The notes beneath the pieces were generated by a model. It did no database searches. It worked only from the letters and a program-made list of their open reading frames with translations, and was not told the DNA's origin. This document shows, piece after piece, positions 1-5,796 of a stretch of DNA of 5,893 bases (its first letter is position 1; each line of letters starts with the position of its first letter). This DNA is from Lachnospiraceae bacterium. GTDB lineage: Bacteria > Bacillota > Clostridia > Lachnospirales > Lachnospiraceae. The translations under genes and the position numbers were made by a program. The stretch is from contig CAAGLJ010000183.1 of the NCBI GenBank assembly GCA_900770785.1, positions 1 through 5,893 of the forward strand, written 5' to 3'.

Positions 1-1
1 A

Positions 2-2593
2 GGTTCTTCTTCACCGAAGATTAATGTTACCAGTAAGCTGACCAATACAGACAGCCCCTATACCGTAGAGATTGAGAGTACAGGAGGGACTAAAACTGGT
101 GTCTTTGCTGAAACTACGGTTGATTTTGACGATTTTGCAAACTGTTTCCGTTCCTTTTTGGGGGACTATATGGTAGGAAGAAGCGGTAATCAGCTGATAC
201 TGAAGCAGAGTATCCAGGCAGCTTCGGTAATCCTTACTCCCAATAGTGGAACCTACGATAAGAACAAGGTTCATCAGCCTGTAGTCAGTGTGGAAATCGG
301 CGGTACAAGACTGACGGAGAGAAGGGATTATACCGTAAGCTATATGAGAGGCAGTCAGCCGGTATCGGAAATGAAGGATGTAGGAATCTATCAGATTGTA
401 ATTTCCGGTACAGGAAACTATCTGGGAACAGTAATGGAACCCTTCACTATCAATAAAGCAGATGCGCCTCAGATAACCTTTCCCAGTGCAGGAGAGATTA
501 CCTATGGAGACAGACTGGCTGAAAGTAGTCTGACCGGAGGAAGTACAGAGTATGGCAGCTTTGCCTGGAAGGATGGAAACCTGATGGTGGAGGCACAGGG
601 AGGCCAGGGCTTCGGTACGGTGGTGTTCATGCCCAATGCAGAGACACTGAAAAATTATAAGCCCATTACCTCCACCCAAAAGGAGGTATCCTTCACCGTC
701 CATAAGGGGACACCAGTGGTAGTCGTGAAAGCTGCTGTTTCCAGTAATACCGGAAGCAGGGAAGCGATCCTTACGGCAGAGGTAAAAGGAGTGCAGGGAG
801 GAAAGGTGCCTTCCGGTACCTTAAAATTTGTTTGGGTCACAGGAAATGGTGAACAGGAGATTGCTTCCGGGCTGACTCTCAGCGGAGGAAAAGCAGCCTA
901 TACCTGGAAAGGACTGAAGGGGCAGATTTATCAGATTAAGGCTGTTTATGATGGTGACGGGAACTATGCCCAGGCTTCTTCCGATGAATATACCTTTGAT
1001 ATGAGAAAGCAGGCCCAGGCTACTTTCGATATTTCTAATATAGGAACGAAAACCTATGGTGATTCAGACTTTGTTCTGAAAACTACCGGAGGAAGCGGAA
1101 CGGGAGCTGTTACCTTTGAAAGCTCTGATCCATCTGTTCTCAGTATAACCGGCAGCAATGCCACCATACATAAGGCCGGTTCTGTAGTGATTACGGCAGT
1201 GAAGGCGGAGGATAAGGACTATAACGCGGCTATGGTAGCCAAGAAGATAACGATAGAGAGAAAGACGATTACCTTTACGGCAAAAAACCTGACGGTAGAG
1301 AAGGGAGAGGCGATACCTCAGCTCAGCTTTCTTCCTATAACACTGGCCTATAACGACAGAATCATTACTGCACCGATTCTGTCCTGTGAGGCGGCAGATA
1401 CCAATACTATAGGCAAATTTGCCATCACCGTCAGCGGAGGAACTTTGACCAATCAGGAGAGCTATTATATTCAGTATGTGCCTGGTATTCTGGAGGTTAA
1501 GGAACCGACACAGACTGGTGGCGGCAATACCCCTGATTCGGGAACGAATCAGGGTACAGGAGGAGCCGGAGGAGGACAGGGTACAGGCGGTACAACTCAG
1601 AATACAACCCCAACGGCACCTGACACAGCAGCTCAGAATATAGCCCAAACGGTGCCCAATACGGCAGTGGTAGCCCAGAATACAGCCCAAACGGTACCCA
1701 ATACGGTAGTAACAGCCCAGAATGCAGCAGCACCAGGAACCACAGCAGGGGAGCAGAACACAGCCAGACCCGGTCAGAGAGTTGTAGGAGCAGGACAGGG
1801 TACAGCAGCAGCGGAGACGACCGAAGAAACGGTGGCTGCAGGTAATCCTTTTTTGAAGAGTACAACAGAAGCAACGGGCTGGGAGGCAATCAGACAGGAG
1901 ATCAAAGCAGCAGAGAATGAGGCGGTCATTGAGGTGAATATGAATGGAGAAACCCTGGTGCCGCAGGCAGTTCTTAATGACCTCAAGGACAGGAATGTTC
2001 TGGTGATTTTTGATATGGGAGAGGGAATCAGCTGGAAGATAAATGGCAATAGCTTTTCGACCATGGCGAAGGATGTTGATTTTGCGGTGACGGTAGGAAC
2101 GAAGGAAAAGCCCTTGAACCGTATTCCTCAGGAACTTACCGACAGGCTTGAATCGGGACAACAGAAGCTGGAGTTAAGCCTTGCACATAACGGAGAGTTT
2201 GGCTTTGAGACGATTCTTTCCTTTGATGTTGGAAAGGAAAATACAGGATATTTTGCTAATCTTTTCTATTTTAATGAGGCTGCAGGACAGCTGGAATTTA
2301 TTCAGGCAGACCAGGTAACCGAAGAGGGAACAGCAGAGTTTCGTTTTACTCATGCATCGGAGTATATTCTTGTGCTGGATACCAAAGCGACGGAGGAAAA
2401 TACGATTATTTCTGCTAAAACAGGGGATACCCCTATGGAATCTGCCGAAGTACAGGACAAGACAGTACAGGAGGGCAGTTCGGGAAATCTTACCTGGCTT
2501 ATCTGGATTGCCGTAATAGCGGCTCTGGCGGCGGCAGCTGGTGTAGTGTTTGCTGTGAGCAGAAATAAGAAGGATGGAGACAGGAAAAATTAA
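2..2593 (+). CDS. Repeat-rich cell-surface protein with Ig-like/MBG-type domains and C-terminal membrane anchor (5' partial)
   Basis: The frame is open from the first complete codon at base 2 to the TAA at 2591-2593, giving 863 visible residues, so the true start lies upstream; the TTG at 158 has no ribosome binding site and is not a credible start. Residues about 64-152 form a bacterial Ig-like repeat (TYDKNKVHQP...DYTVSY...GTGNYLGT...FTINK). Related modules follow at about 153-236, 237-335 (GDGNYAQASS), 338-421 (TYGDSDFVL...GSGTGAVTF...KDYN) and 422-500 (MBG-like, ending YVPGILEV). Residues 502-614 are a Gly/Thr/Ala/Gln-rich, low-complexity linker. A compact, unrecognised domain spans about 615-795. 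A hydrophobic helix at about 831-853 is followed by a basic tail (SRNKK...RKN), the pattern of a membrane anchor with the bulk of the protein outside the cell. The likely role is adhesion or surface architecture, but no catalytic motif or ligand can be named. A strong terminator follows 136 bases downstream. Confidence 0.85.
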   Translation, partial: GSSSPKINVTSKLTNTDSPYTVEIESTGGTKTGVFAETTVDFDDFANCFRSFLGDYMVGRSGNQLILKQSIQAASVILTPNSGTYDKNKVHQPVVSVEIGGTRLTERRDYTVSYMRGSQPVSEMKDVGIYQIVISGTGNYLGTVMEPFTINKADAPQITFPSAGEITYGDRLAESSLTGGSTEYGSFAWKDGNLMVEAQGGQGFGTVVFMPNAETLKNYKPITSTQKEVSFTVHKGTPVVVVKAAVSSNTGSREAILTAEVKGVQGGKVPSGTLKFVWVTGNGEQEIASGLTLSGGKAAYTWKGLKGQIYQIKAVYDGDGNYAQASSDEYTFDMRKQAQATFDISNIGTKTYGDSDFVLKTTGGSGTGAVTFESSDPSVLSITGSNATIHKAGSVVITAVKAEDKDYNAAMVAKKITIERKTITFTAKNLTVEKGEAIPQLSFLPITLAYNDRIITAPILSCEAADTNTIGKFAITVSGGTLTNQESYYIQYVPGILEVKEPTQTGGGNTPDSGTNQGTGGAGGGQGTGGTTQNTTPTAPDTAAQNIAQTVPNTAVVAQNTAQTVPNTVVTAQNAAAPGTTAGEQNTARPGQRVVGAGQGTAAAETTEETVAAGNPFLKSTTEATGWEAIRQEIKAAENEAVIEVNMNGETLVPQAVLNDLKDRNVLVIFDMGEGISWKINGNSFSTMAKDVDFAVTVGTKEKPLNRIPQELTDRLESGQQKLELSLAHNGEFGFETILSFDVGKENTGYFANLFYFNEAAGQLEFIQADQVTEEGTAEFRFTHASEYILVLDTKATEENTIISAKTGDTPMESAEVQDKTVQEGSSGNLTWLIWIAVIAALAAAAGVVFAVSRNKKDGDRKN
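1634..1731 (+). repeat. 42-base tandem repeat in the surface-protein linker
   Basis: Two complete in-frame 42-base units lie at 1634-1675 and 1676-1717, and a third begins at 1718 before diverging. They encode QNIAQTVPNTAVVA and QNTAQTVPNTVVTA, then QNAAAPG. By eye the two full units differ at six positions, all transitions. The unit is a multiple of three, so gain or loss of copies would change linker length without a frameshift. Confidence 0.8.
2484..2590 (+). other. C-terminal anchor region of the surface protein (KTGD-like motif upstream, TM helix, basic tail)
   Basis: A SAKTGDTP stretch (residues 804-811) resembles the TGD part of clostridial sortase-type signals. It is separated by about 20 polar residues from the hydrophobic segment WLIWIAVIAALAAAAGVVFA and the positively charged end. 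Classical sorting signals place the motif directly before the helix and have a residue such as Pro before the Lys/x-Thr-Gly. I therefore read this as a plain transmembrane anchor, with sortase processing possible but weakly supported. Confidence 0.5.
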
Positions 2594-2595
2594 GA

Positions 2596-2632
2596 ATCAG
2601 TGTGTATCAATCCTGTAATAGCTCACACTGAT
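2596..2632 (+). other. Inverted repeat just after the surface-protein stop codon
   Basis: ATCAGTGTG (2596-2604) and CACACTGAT (2624-2632) are perfect 9-base complements around a 19-base loop, starting two bases after the stop codon. No T-tract follows, so it is not an intrinsic terminator by itself. It may protect the mRNA 3' end or belong to the hairpin cluster that ends in the terminator at 2729-2776. Confidence 0.5.
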
Positions 2633-2657
2633 GAACATTAAAAGAACGATAAAACAC

Positions 2658-2676
2658 CTGACAGATCGTCTGTCAG
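2658..2676 (+). other. Short perfect hairpin CTGACAGA-TCG-TCTGTCAG
   Basis: An 8-base-pair perfect stem closes a three-base loop. It lies directly before a GGAGGG motif and a nine-codon reading frame (2692-2721). No T-tract follows. It is part of a run of stem-loops between the surface gene and its terminator. Confidence 0.5.
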
Positions 2677-2728
2677 CTGGAGGGCCCCTATATGTTGCCC
2701 TGGAATCAGGAACTGATTTAAAATGATG

Positions 2729-2776
2729 AAGCTGTTGTGAAATAGATACTGTTGTCTGTTTCACAGCAGCTTTTTT
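2729..2776 (+). terminator. Rho-independent terminator of the surface-protein transcript
   Basis: AAGCTGTTGTGAAA (2729-2742) pairs with TTTCACAGCAGCTT (2759-2772). This makes a 14-base stem with one G-U wobble, a 16-base loop, and a T6 run at 2771-2776. The reverse strand lacks an equivalent T-tract, so it should act mainly on rightward transcription. It separates the surface-protein gene from the cysK operon. Confidence 0.9.
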
Positions 2777-2853
2777 ATAGATGACTATCGTTTACGCTTT
2801 ATGCCTACATTAGAGGATATAGGGGTGTCTGAGGAAAAAACAGATTTTACTCG

Positions 2854-2882
2854 GCTGGTTATAACCAAAAGTTATAACCAGC
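2854..2882. promoter_or_regulatory. Long perfect inverted repeat upstream of the cysK promoter, candidate activator operator
   Basis: GCTGGTTATAAC (2854-2865) and GTTATAACCAGC (2871-2882) are perfect 12-base complements around CAAAA. Each arm contains its own palindrome GTTATAAC, at 2858-2865 and 2871-2878. The core ATAAC-N5-GTTAT fits the T-N11-A pattern of LysR-type regulator boxes. The centre (2868) is about 66 bases before the predicted transcription start, the usual position of a LysR-type recognition site. No T-tract follows, which argues against a terminator. The regulator itself is not in the window. Confidence 0.6.
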
Positions 2883-2898
2883 TATATTATTTACGGCA

Positions 2899-2927
2899 TT
2901 GACAATCGGGTGAATGACAACTAGAAT
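2899..2927 (+). promoter_or_regulatory. Sigma-A type promoter of the cysK-ABC transporter operon
   Basis: A perfect TTGACA -35 box (2899-2904), a 17-base spacer and TAGAAT (2922-2927, five of six matches to TATAAT) predict transcription from about base 2934. That leaves a leader of about 60 bases before the cysK ATG. The promoter is close to consensus, so control by a repressor is as plausible as activation through the upstream inverted repeat. Confidence 0.85.
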
Positions 2928-2942
2928 AAAACAGAAGAAAAA

Positions 2943-2959
2943 CCTATCAACCTAGTAGG
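2943..2959. promoter_or_regulatory. CCTA-N9-TAGG dyad in the cysK leader, candidate CymR-like (Rrf2) repressor site
   Basis: CCTATCAACCTAGTAGG is an imperfect palindrome with 10 of 17 positions symmetric, located about 9-25 bases after the predicted transcription start. Rrf2-family regulators of cysteine metabolism such as CymR repress cysK and sulfur-uptake genes in Firmicutes, often from sites overlapping or just downstream of the promoter. The assignment to that family rests on position, dyad shape and the sulfur genes downstream, not on a computed motif score. Confidence 0.4.
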
Positions 2960-2993
2960 CAATAGAAATAGAGTAATTGCAAGGGGGAAGACA

Positions 2994-3953
2994 ATGAATA
3001 AGGTTATAGAAAGTGTAGCAGAATTGGTGGGACAAACACCCATGCTGAAAGCGAAACGCTATGCGGCAGGAGCAAATGTGACAGAGAGTATGATACTGAC
3101 GAAACTGGAGTGTTTTAATCCTACGGGTTCTGTAAAGGATCGTGCTATACTGGCTATGGTTGAGGATGCGGAGAGAAGAGGGATTTTAGAGCCAGGCTCA
3201 ACTATTATTGAGCCCACATCTGGAAATACAGGGATAGGTCTCGCTTCTGTTGCAGCAGCAAAGGGGTATCAGGCCATACTTACCTTGCCGGAGACGATGA
3301 GTGTGGAAAGAAGAAAGCTGTTAAAAGCGTATGGAGCCAGCCTGGAGCTTACGGAAGGAACGAAGAGGATGACGGGGGCTATTGAAAAAGCAGAGGAGCT
3401 TAAAGAAAAGATTCCTGGTGCCGTTATTCTCGGGCAGTTTAATAATCCTGCGAATCCTGCTATTCACAGGGTAACTACAGGACCGGAAATCTGGGAACAG
3501 ACAGAAGGAAAGGTAGATATCTTCGTTGCCGGAGTTGGTACAGGAGGAACAATTACAGGTGCAGGAGAATATTTGAAAGAAAAAAATCCCAATGTCAGAG
3601 TTGTGGCGGTAGAACCGGCAGGCAGTCCTCTGCTTTCAAAGGGGATAGCAGGAGCGCATGAGATTCAGGGAATTGGACCCGGATTTATTCCTGAAACATT
3701 GAATACCGATATTTATGATGAAGTGATTACAATTGAAAGTGAAGAGGCGTTTGCAGAAAGCAGAGCATTTGCGGTAAATGAAGGAATTTTGGTAGGAATG
3801 TCTTCAGGAGCGGCATTGAAGGCTGCCGTAATTCTGGCTAAACGTCCTGAAAATAAAGGAAAAGTGATTGTGGCTTTACTGCCCGATTCCGGTGACCGTT
3901 ATCTGTCCACGGCATTATATGGCAGAGACACAGGAAACCGAAGAAGAAAATAA
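2994..3953 (+). CDS. cysK: Cysteine synthase (O-acetylserine sulfhydrylase), PLP-dependent
   Basis: This 319-residue cytosolic enzyme joins O-acetyl-L-serine and sulfide to give L-cysteine and acetate. The PLP-binding lysine is K48 in NPTGSVKDR (42-50), and the substrate-binding TSGNTG loop is at 75-80. The phosphate-binding GTGGT loop is at 182-186, HEIQGIGPGFIP at 222-233, and GMSSGA, with the serine contacting the PLP ring nitrogen, at 268-273. The terminal PDSGDRYLSTALY is at 297-309. Length is normal for CysK (about 310-325). The ATG is preceded by AGGGGGA (2982-2988) at good spacing. It is the first gene of the operon and likely consumes sulfide derived from the imported solute. The last ten residues, ending NRRRK, are polar and basic and extend slightly past the usual end. 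CysM-type thiosulfate use cannot be excluded from sequence alone, and fold-type II relatives such as cystathionine beta-synthase are less likely. Confidence 0.93.
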   Translation: MNKVIESVAELVGQTPMLKAKRYAAGANVTESMILTKLECFNPTGSVKDRAILAMVEDAERRGILEPGSTIIEPTSGNTGIGLASVAAAKGYQAILTLPETMSVERRKLLKAYGASLELTEGTKRMTGAIEKAEELKEKIPGAVILGQFNNPANPAIHRVTTGPEIWEQTEGKVDIFVAGVGTGGTITGAGEYLKEKNPNVRVVAVEPAGSPLLSKGIAGAHEIQGIGPGFIPETLNTDIYDEVITIESEEAFAESRAFAVNEGILVGMSSGAALKAAVILAKRPENKGKVIVALLPDSGDRYLSTALYGRDTGNRRRK

Positions 3954-3969
3954 AGAAGGGAAAGGAAAA

Positions 3970-4938
3970 ATGGGTACAAAAGAAAGAAATCGAGATACAA
4001 TAAAGAAGCTTCTTCCCTGTATATCACTCTTGCTGACGCTGGTATTTCAGATAATTATACCAGACTCCGGAAAGCATCCACAGGCAGAAAAACACTATTT
4101 TACATATGCACTTTTGATTGGTCTGTGTATCTGGCTGATTTTATTTATCTTTTCATTTATAAATAAGAATATCTGCAAAAAATTAGTTTATAAGGGATAT
4201 TTTGTTGCTGGAACCATATTTTTTCTGAACATAATCAATTTGTTGACGGTAAAGACGGCTCTGCTTCCCGTCTTATACTTTCCCTCTCTGGATAGGGTGT
4301 TTGGGGTTTTGGTAAAAGACAGGGAACTGATGTTAAAATGCCTTCTGTATTCCATGAGGCTTTTATCTGTGGGCTTTTTTTCAGGGGCTATTGTAGGAAT
4401 AATGTCAGGTATTGCAGCAGGCTTCAGCAAACGGGTTAATTATTGGCTGATGCCGGTTGTTCGGATTCTGGGACCGATTCCTTCTACAGCGTGGATTCCT
4501 CTGGTTCTGGTGTGCTTTCCTACAGCGGTATCTGCCAGTTCATTTTTAATTGCAGTGGCAGTCTGGTTTCCTACTACAATTATGACCTGCAGCGGCATCA
4601 GCAATGTCCAAAATTCTTATTTTGAGGCATCCAGAACCTTAGGTGCGGGGAGATTATCCCAGATTTTTCAGGTGGGTGTACCAGCAGCTATGCCCCATAT
4701 GTTTTTAGGTGTATTTAATGGTACCTGTGCTTCTTTCATTACGTTGATTACAGCAGAGATGATTGGAGCTAAATATGGAATTGGCTGGTATGTAAACTGG
4801 CAGAAGGAATTGCTTGCTTACGCTAATGTATATGCAGGATTAATCGTGATTGCAGTGGTATTTTCCATATTAATTACGTTGCTGTTCAGAGTCAGAGACA
4901 AGGTTTTATTATGGCAGAAAGGAGTTATCAAGTGGTAG
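3970..4938 (+). CDS. ssuC: ABC transporter permease, SsuC/TauC (nitrate/sulfonate/taurine) family
   Basis: I start this at ATG 3970, which follows GAAGGG/AAAGGA purine-rich ribosome binding sequence (3955-3966) 16 bases after the cysK stop. An upstream in-frame TTG at 3868 lies deep inside cysK and is not credible. The 322-residue product has hydrophobic segments at about 14-31, 45-64, 76-94, 126-150, 160-183, 188-206, 241-262 and 284-306. The family landmarks are FPS before the core (104-106), the RILGPIPSTAWIPL region (165-178), and the EAA coupling loop EASRTLGAG...VP (219-238), which docks on the ATPase. Usual SsuC/TauC proteins are about 250-275 residues, so this one carries roughly two extra N-terminal membrane segments. 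It should form a homodimeric channel in the cytoplasmic membrane with the ATPase encoded next. Substrate is not readable from sequence; co-transcription with cysK favours a sulfur compound. Confidence 0.85.
   Translation: MGTKERNRDTIKKLLPCISLLLTLVFQIIIPDSGKHPQAEKHYFTYALLIGLCIWLILFIFSFINKNICKKLVYKGYFVAGTIFFLNIINLLTVKTALLPVLYFPSLDRVFGVLVKDRELMLKCLLYSMRLLSVGFFSGAIVGIMSGIAAGFSKRVNYWLMPVVRILGPIPSTAWIPLVLVCFPTAVSASSFLIAVAVWFPTTIMTCSGISNVQNSYFEASRTLGAGRLSQIFQVGVPAAMPHMFLGVFNGTCASFITLITAEMIGAKYGIGWYVNWQKELLAYANVYAGLIVIAVVFSILITLLFRVRDKVLLWQKGVIKW
4918..4934 (+). promoter_or_regulatory. Ribosome binding site and GTG start of the ATPase gene
   Basis: AAAGGAG followed by seven bases and GTG sits inside the last codons of the permease gene. 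This arrangement suits translational coupling of permease and ATPase, and it decides between the two possible starts. Confidence 0.7.
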
Positions 4939-5714
4939 GGGAATTAAGGATAAAGGGCGTTACAAAACGTTTCCCCAGGGAAAAAGAGGAGGATTTGATT
5001 GCCCTGGATGGGGTGAACCTGGAGATTGAGGCAGGTTCTTTTGTTTCCCTGATTGGCCCTTCGGGCTGTGGTAAATCCACCCTTCTGAGGCTGATTGCGG
5101 GACTGGAGGCGGCAAATGAGGGAGAGATTTTATTGGATGGGGAAAAAATTTCAGGGACGAGTTACGAGAGGGGACTGGTTTTTCAGGATCCCGCTCTGTT
5201 TCCCTGGTTAAATATCCATGATAATGTGGCCTTTGGACTAAAGGCAAGGCATATTTATGGGCAAAATAAGGCTCTTGTGCAGGAGTATATTCATCTGGTG
5301 GGATTGGGAGGATTTGAAAAGTCCTACCCGCATCAGTTGTCGGGAGGAATGTGTCAGAGAGCAGCTCTGGCAAGAACCCTGGTAGGGAAGCCTAAAATTC
5401 TGCTTCTGGATGAGCCGCTGGGAGCATTGGATGCGTTTACGCGGATGAATATGCAGGATGAAATTTTAAGAATTCAGAAAGAGGAAAGCATGACCATGAT
5501 TATGGTTACTCATGATGTGGATGAGGCTATCTATTTGTCGGATAGGGTGGTGGTAATGTCACCCAGACCGGCAAAGATTGAGGAGGTGATAGATATTGAG
5601 CTGGGAGCAAAGCCACGGGCCAGAAGCAATCAGGATTTTTTGAAATATCGTTCAAAGATATTGAGGATGCTGCATTACGGTGGGGATGAGAAAGAAGTGG
5701 ATTATTATATTTAG
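4932..5714 (+). CDS. ssuB: ABC transporter ATP-binding protein, SsuB/TauB family
   Basis: The best start is GTG 4932: AAAGGAG (4918-4924) precedes it with a 7-base spacer, giving a 260-residue protein and a 7-base overlap with the permease. The alternative ATG 4911 adds seven residues, has only a weak AAGG, and would create a 28-base overlap. All nucleotide-binding motifs are present: Walker A GPSGCGKST (42-50), Q-loop Q85 in VFQDPALFPW, signature LSGGMCQRAALAR (136-148), Walker B ILLLDEP (156-162) with catalytic E161, D-loop ALD (165-167) and switch H194 in VTHD. PALFPW and MSPRPAKI are typical of the nitrate/sulfonate/taurine group. The residue after SGGM is Cys where Arg is common. It is the cytoplasmic motor for the permease encoded immediately upstream. 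Thiamine-precursor or other solute specificity remains possible. Confidence 0.9.
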   Translation: MVGELRIKGVTKRFPREKEEDLIALDGVNLEIEAGSFVSLIGPSGCGKSTLLRLIAGLEAANEGEILLDGEKISGTSYERGLVFQDPALFPWLNIHDNVAFGLKARHIYGQNKALVQEYIHLVGLGGFEKSYPHQLSGGMCQRAALARTLVGKPKILLLDEPLGALDAFTRMNMQDEILRIQKEESMTMIMVTHDVDEAIYLSDRVVVMSPRPAKIEEVIDIELGAKPRARSNQDFLKYRSKILRMLHYGGDEKEVDYYI

Positions 5715-5763
5715 TATAAAAGGGATGAGGTACAAAAGAAGAAAGGATAAACAAGGTGATAAA

Positions 5764-5796
5764 ATGAAGAAAAAATTATATTACTCCGGCCATTAA
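5764..5796 (+). pseudogene. Start of a possible substrate-binding lipoprotein gene (ssuA-like), ending after 10 codons
   Basis: ATG 5764 follows AAGGTGA (5753-5759), a strong ribosome binding sequence, 49 bases after the ATPase stop. The frame reads MKKKLYYSGH and then hits TAA at 5794-5796. In this kind of operon the next gene normally encodes the periplasmic-type or lipid-anchored binding protein, and MKKK is a typical beginning of its signal peptide. No hydrophobic signal core or lipobox can be found in any forward frame after the stop. I infer that the gene was cut off by an insertion, deletion or assembly join at about 5780-5795. A genuine short leader peptide is the alternative. An in-frame ATG at 5725 would lengthen the product to 23 residues but lacks a convincing ribosome binding site. 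Confidence 0.4.

Noticed and set aside
11..703. 230-codon reverse-strand frame opposite the first Ig-like repeats
   Set aside because: It is an antisense shadow of the repeat codons with no recognisable domain or start context.
1064..2161. Long reverse-strand frame opposite the surface-protein gene
   Set aside because: Its Cys/Leu/Arg-rich product mirrors the repeat-rich sense codons, it has no ribosome binding site, and the sense frame has clear domain structure.
2801..2902. 33-codon forward frame (MPTLEDIGVSEEKTDF...) between the terminator and the cysK promoter
   Set aside because: It has no ribosome binding site, and its second half overlaps the long inverted repeat and the -35 box. It could be a decayed gene fragment, but nothing supports translation.
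2594..2993. T-box or SAM (S-box) riboswitch controlling cysK
   Set aside because: The predicted leader is only about 60 bases, has no T-box consensus or S-box core, and the terminator at 2729-2776 lies upstream of the cysK promoter.
4243..4279. TTGACG and TATACT inside the permease gene as an internal promoter
   Set aside because: The spacer is 25 bases, far from the 16-18 needed.
4960..5373. 137-codon reverse-strand frame opposite the ATPase gene
   Set aside because: The sense strand encodes a complete ABC ATPase with every motif; the antisense product is a Pro/His-rich shadow.
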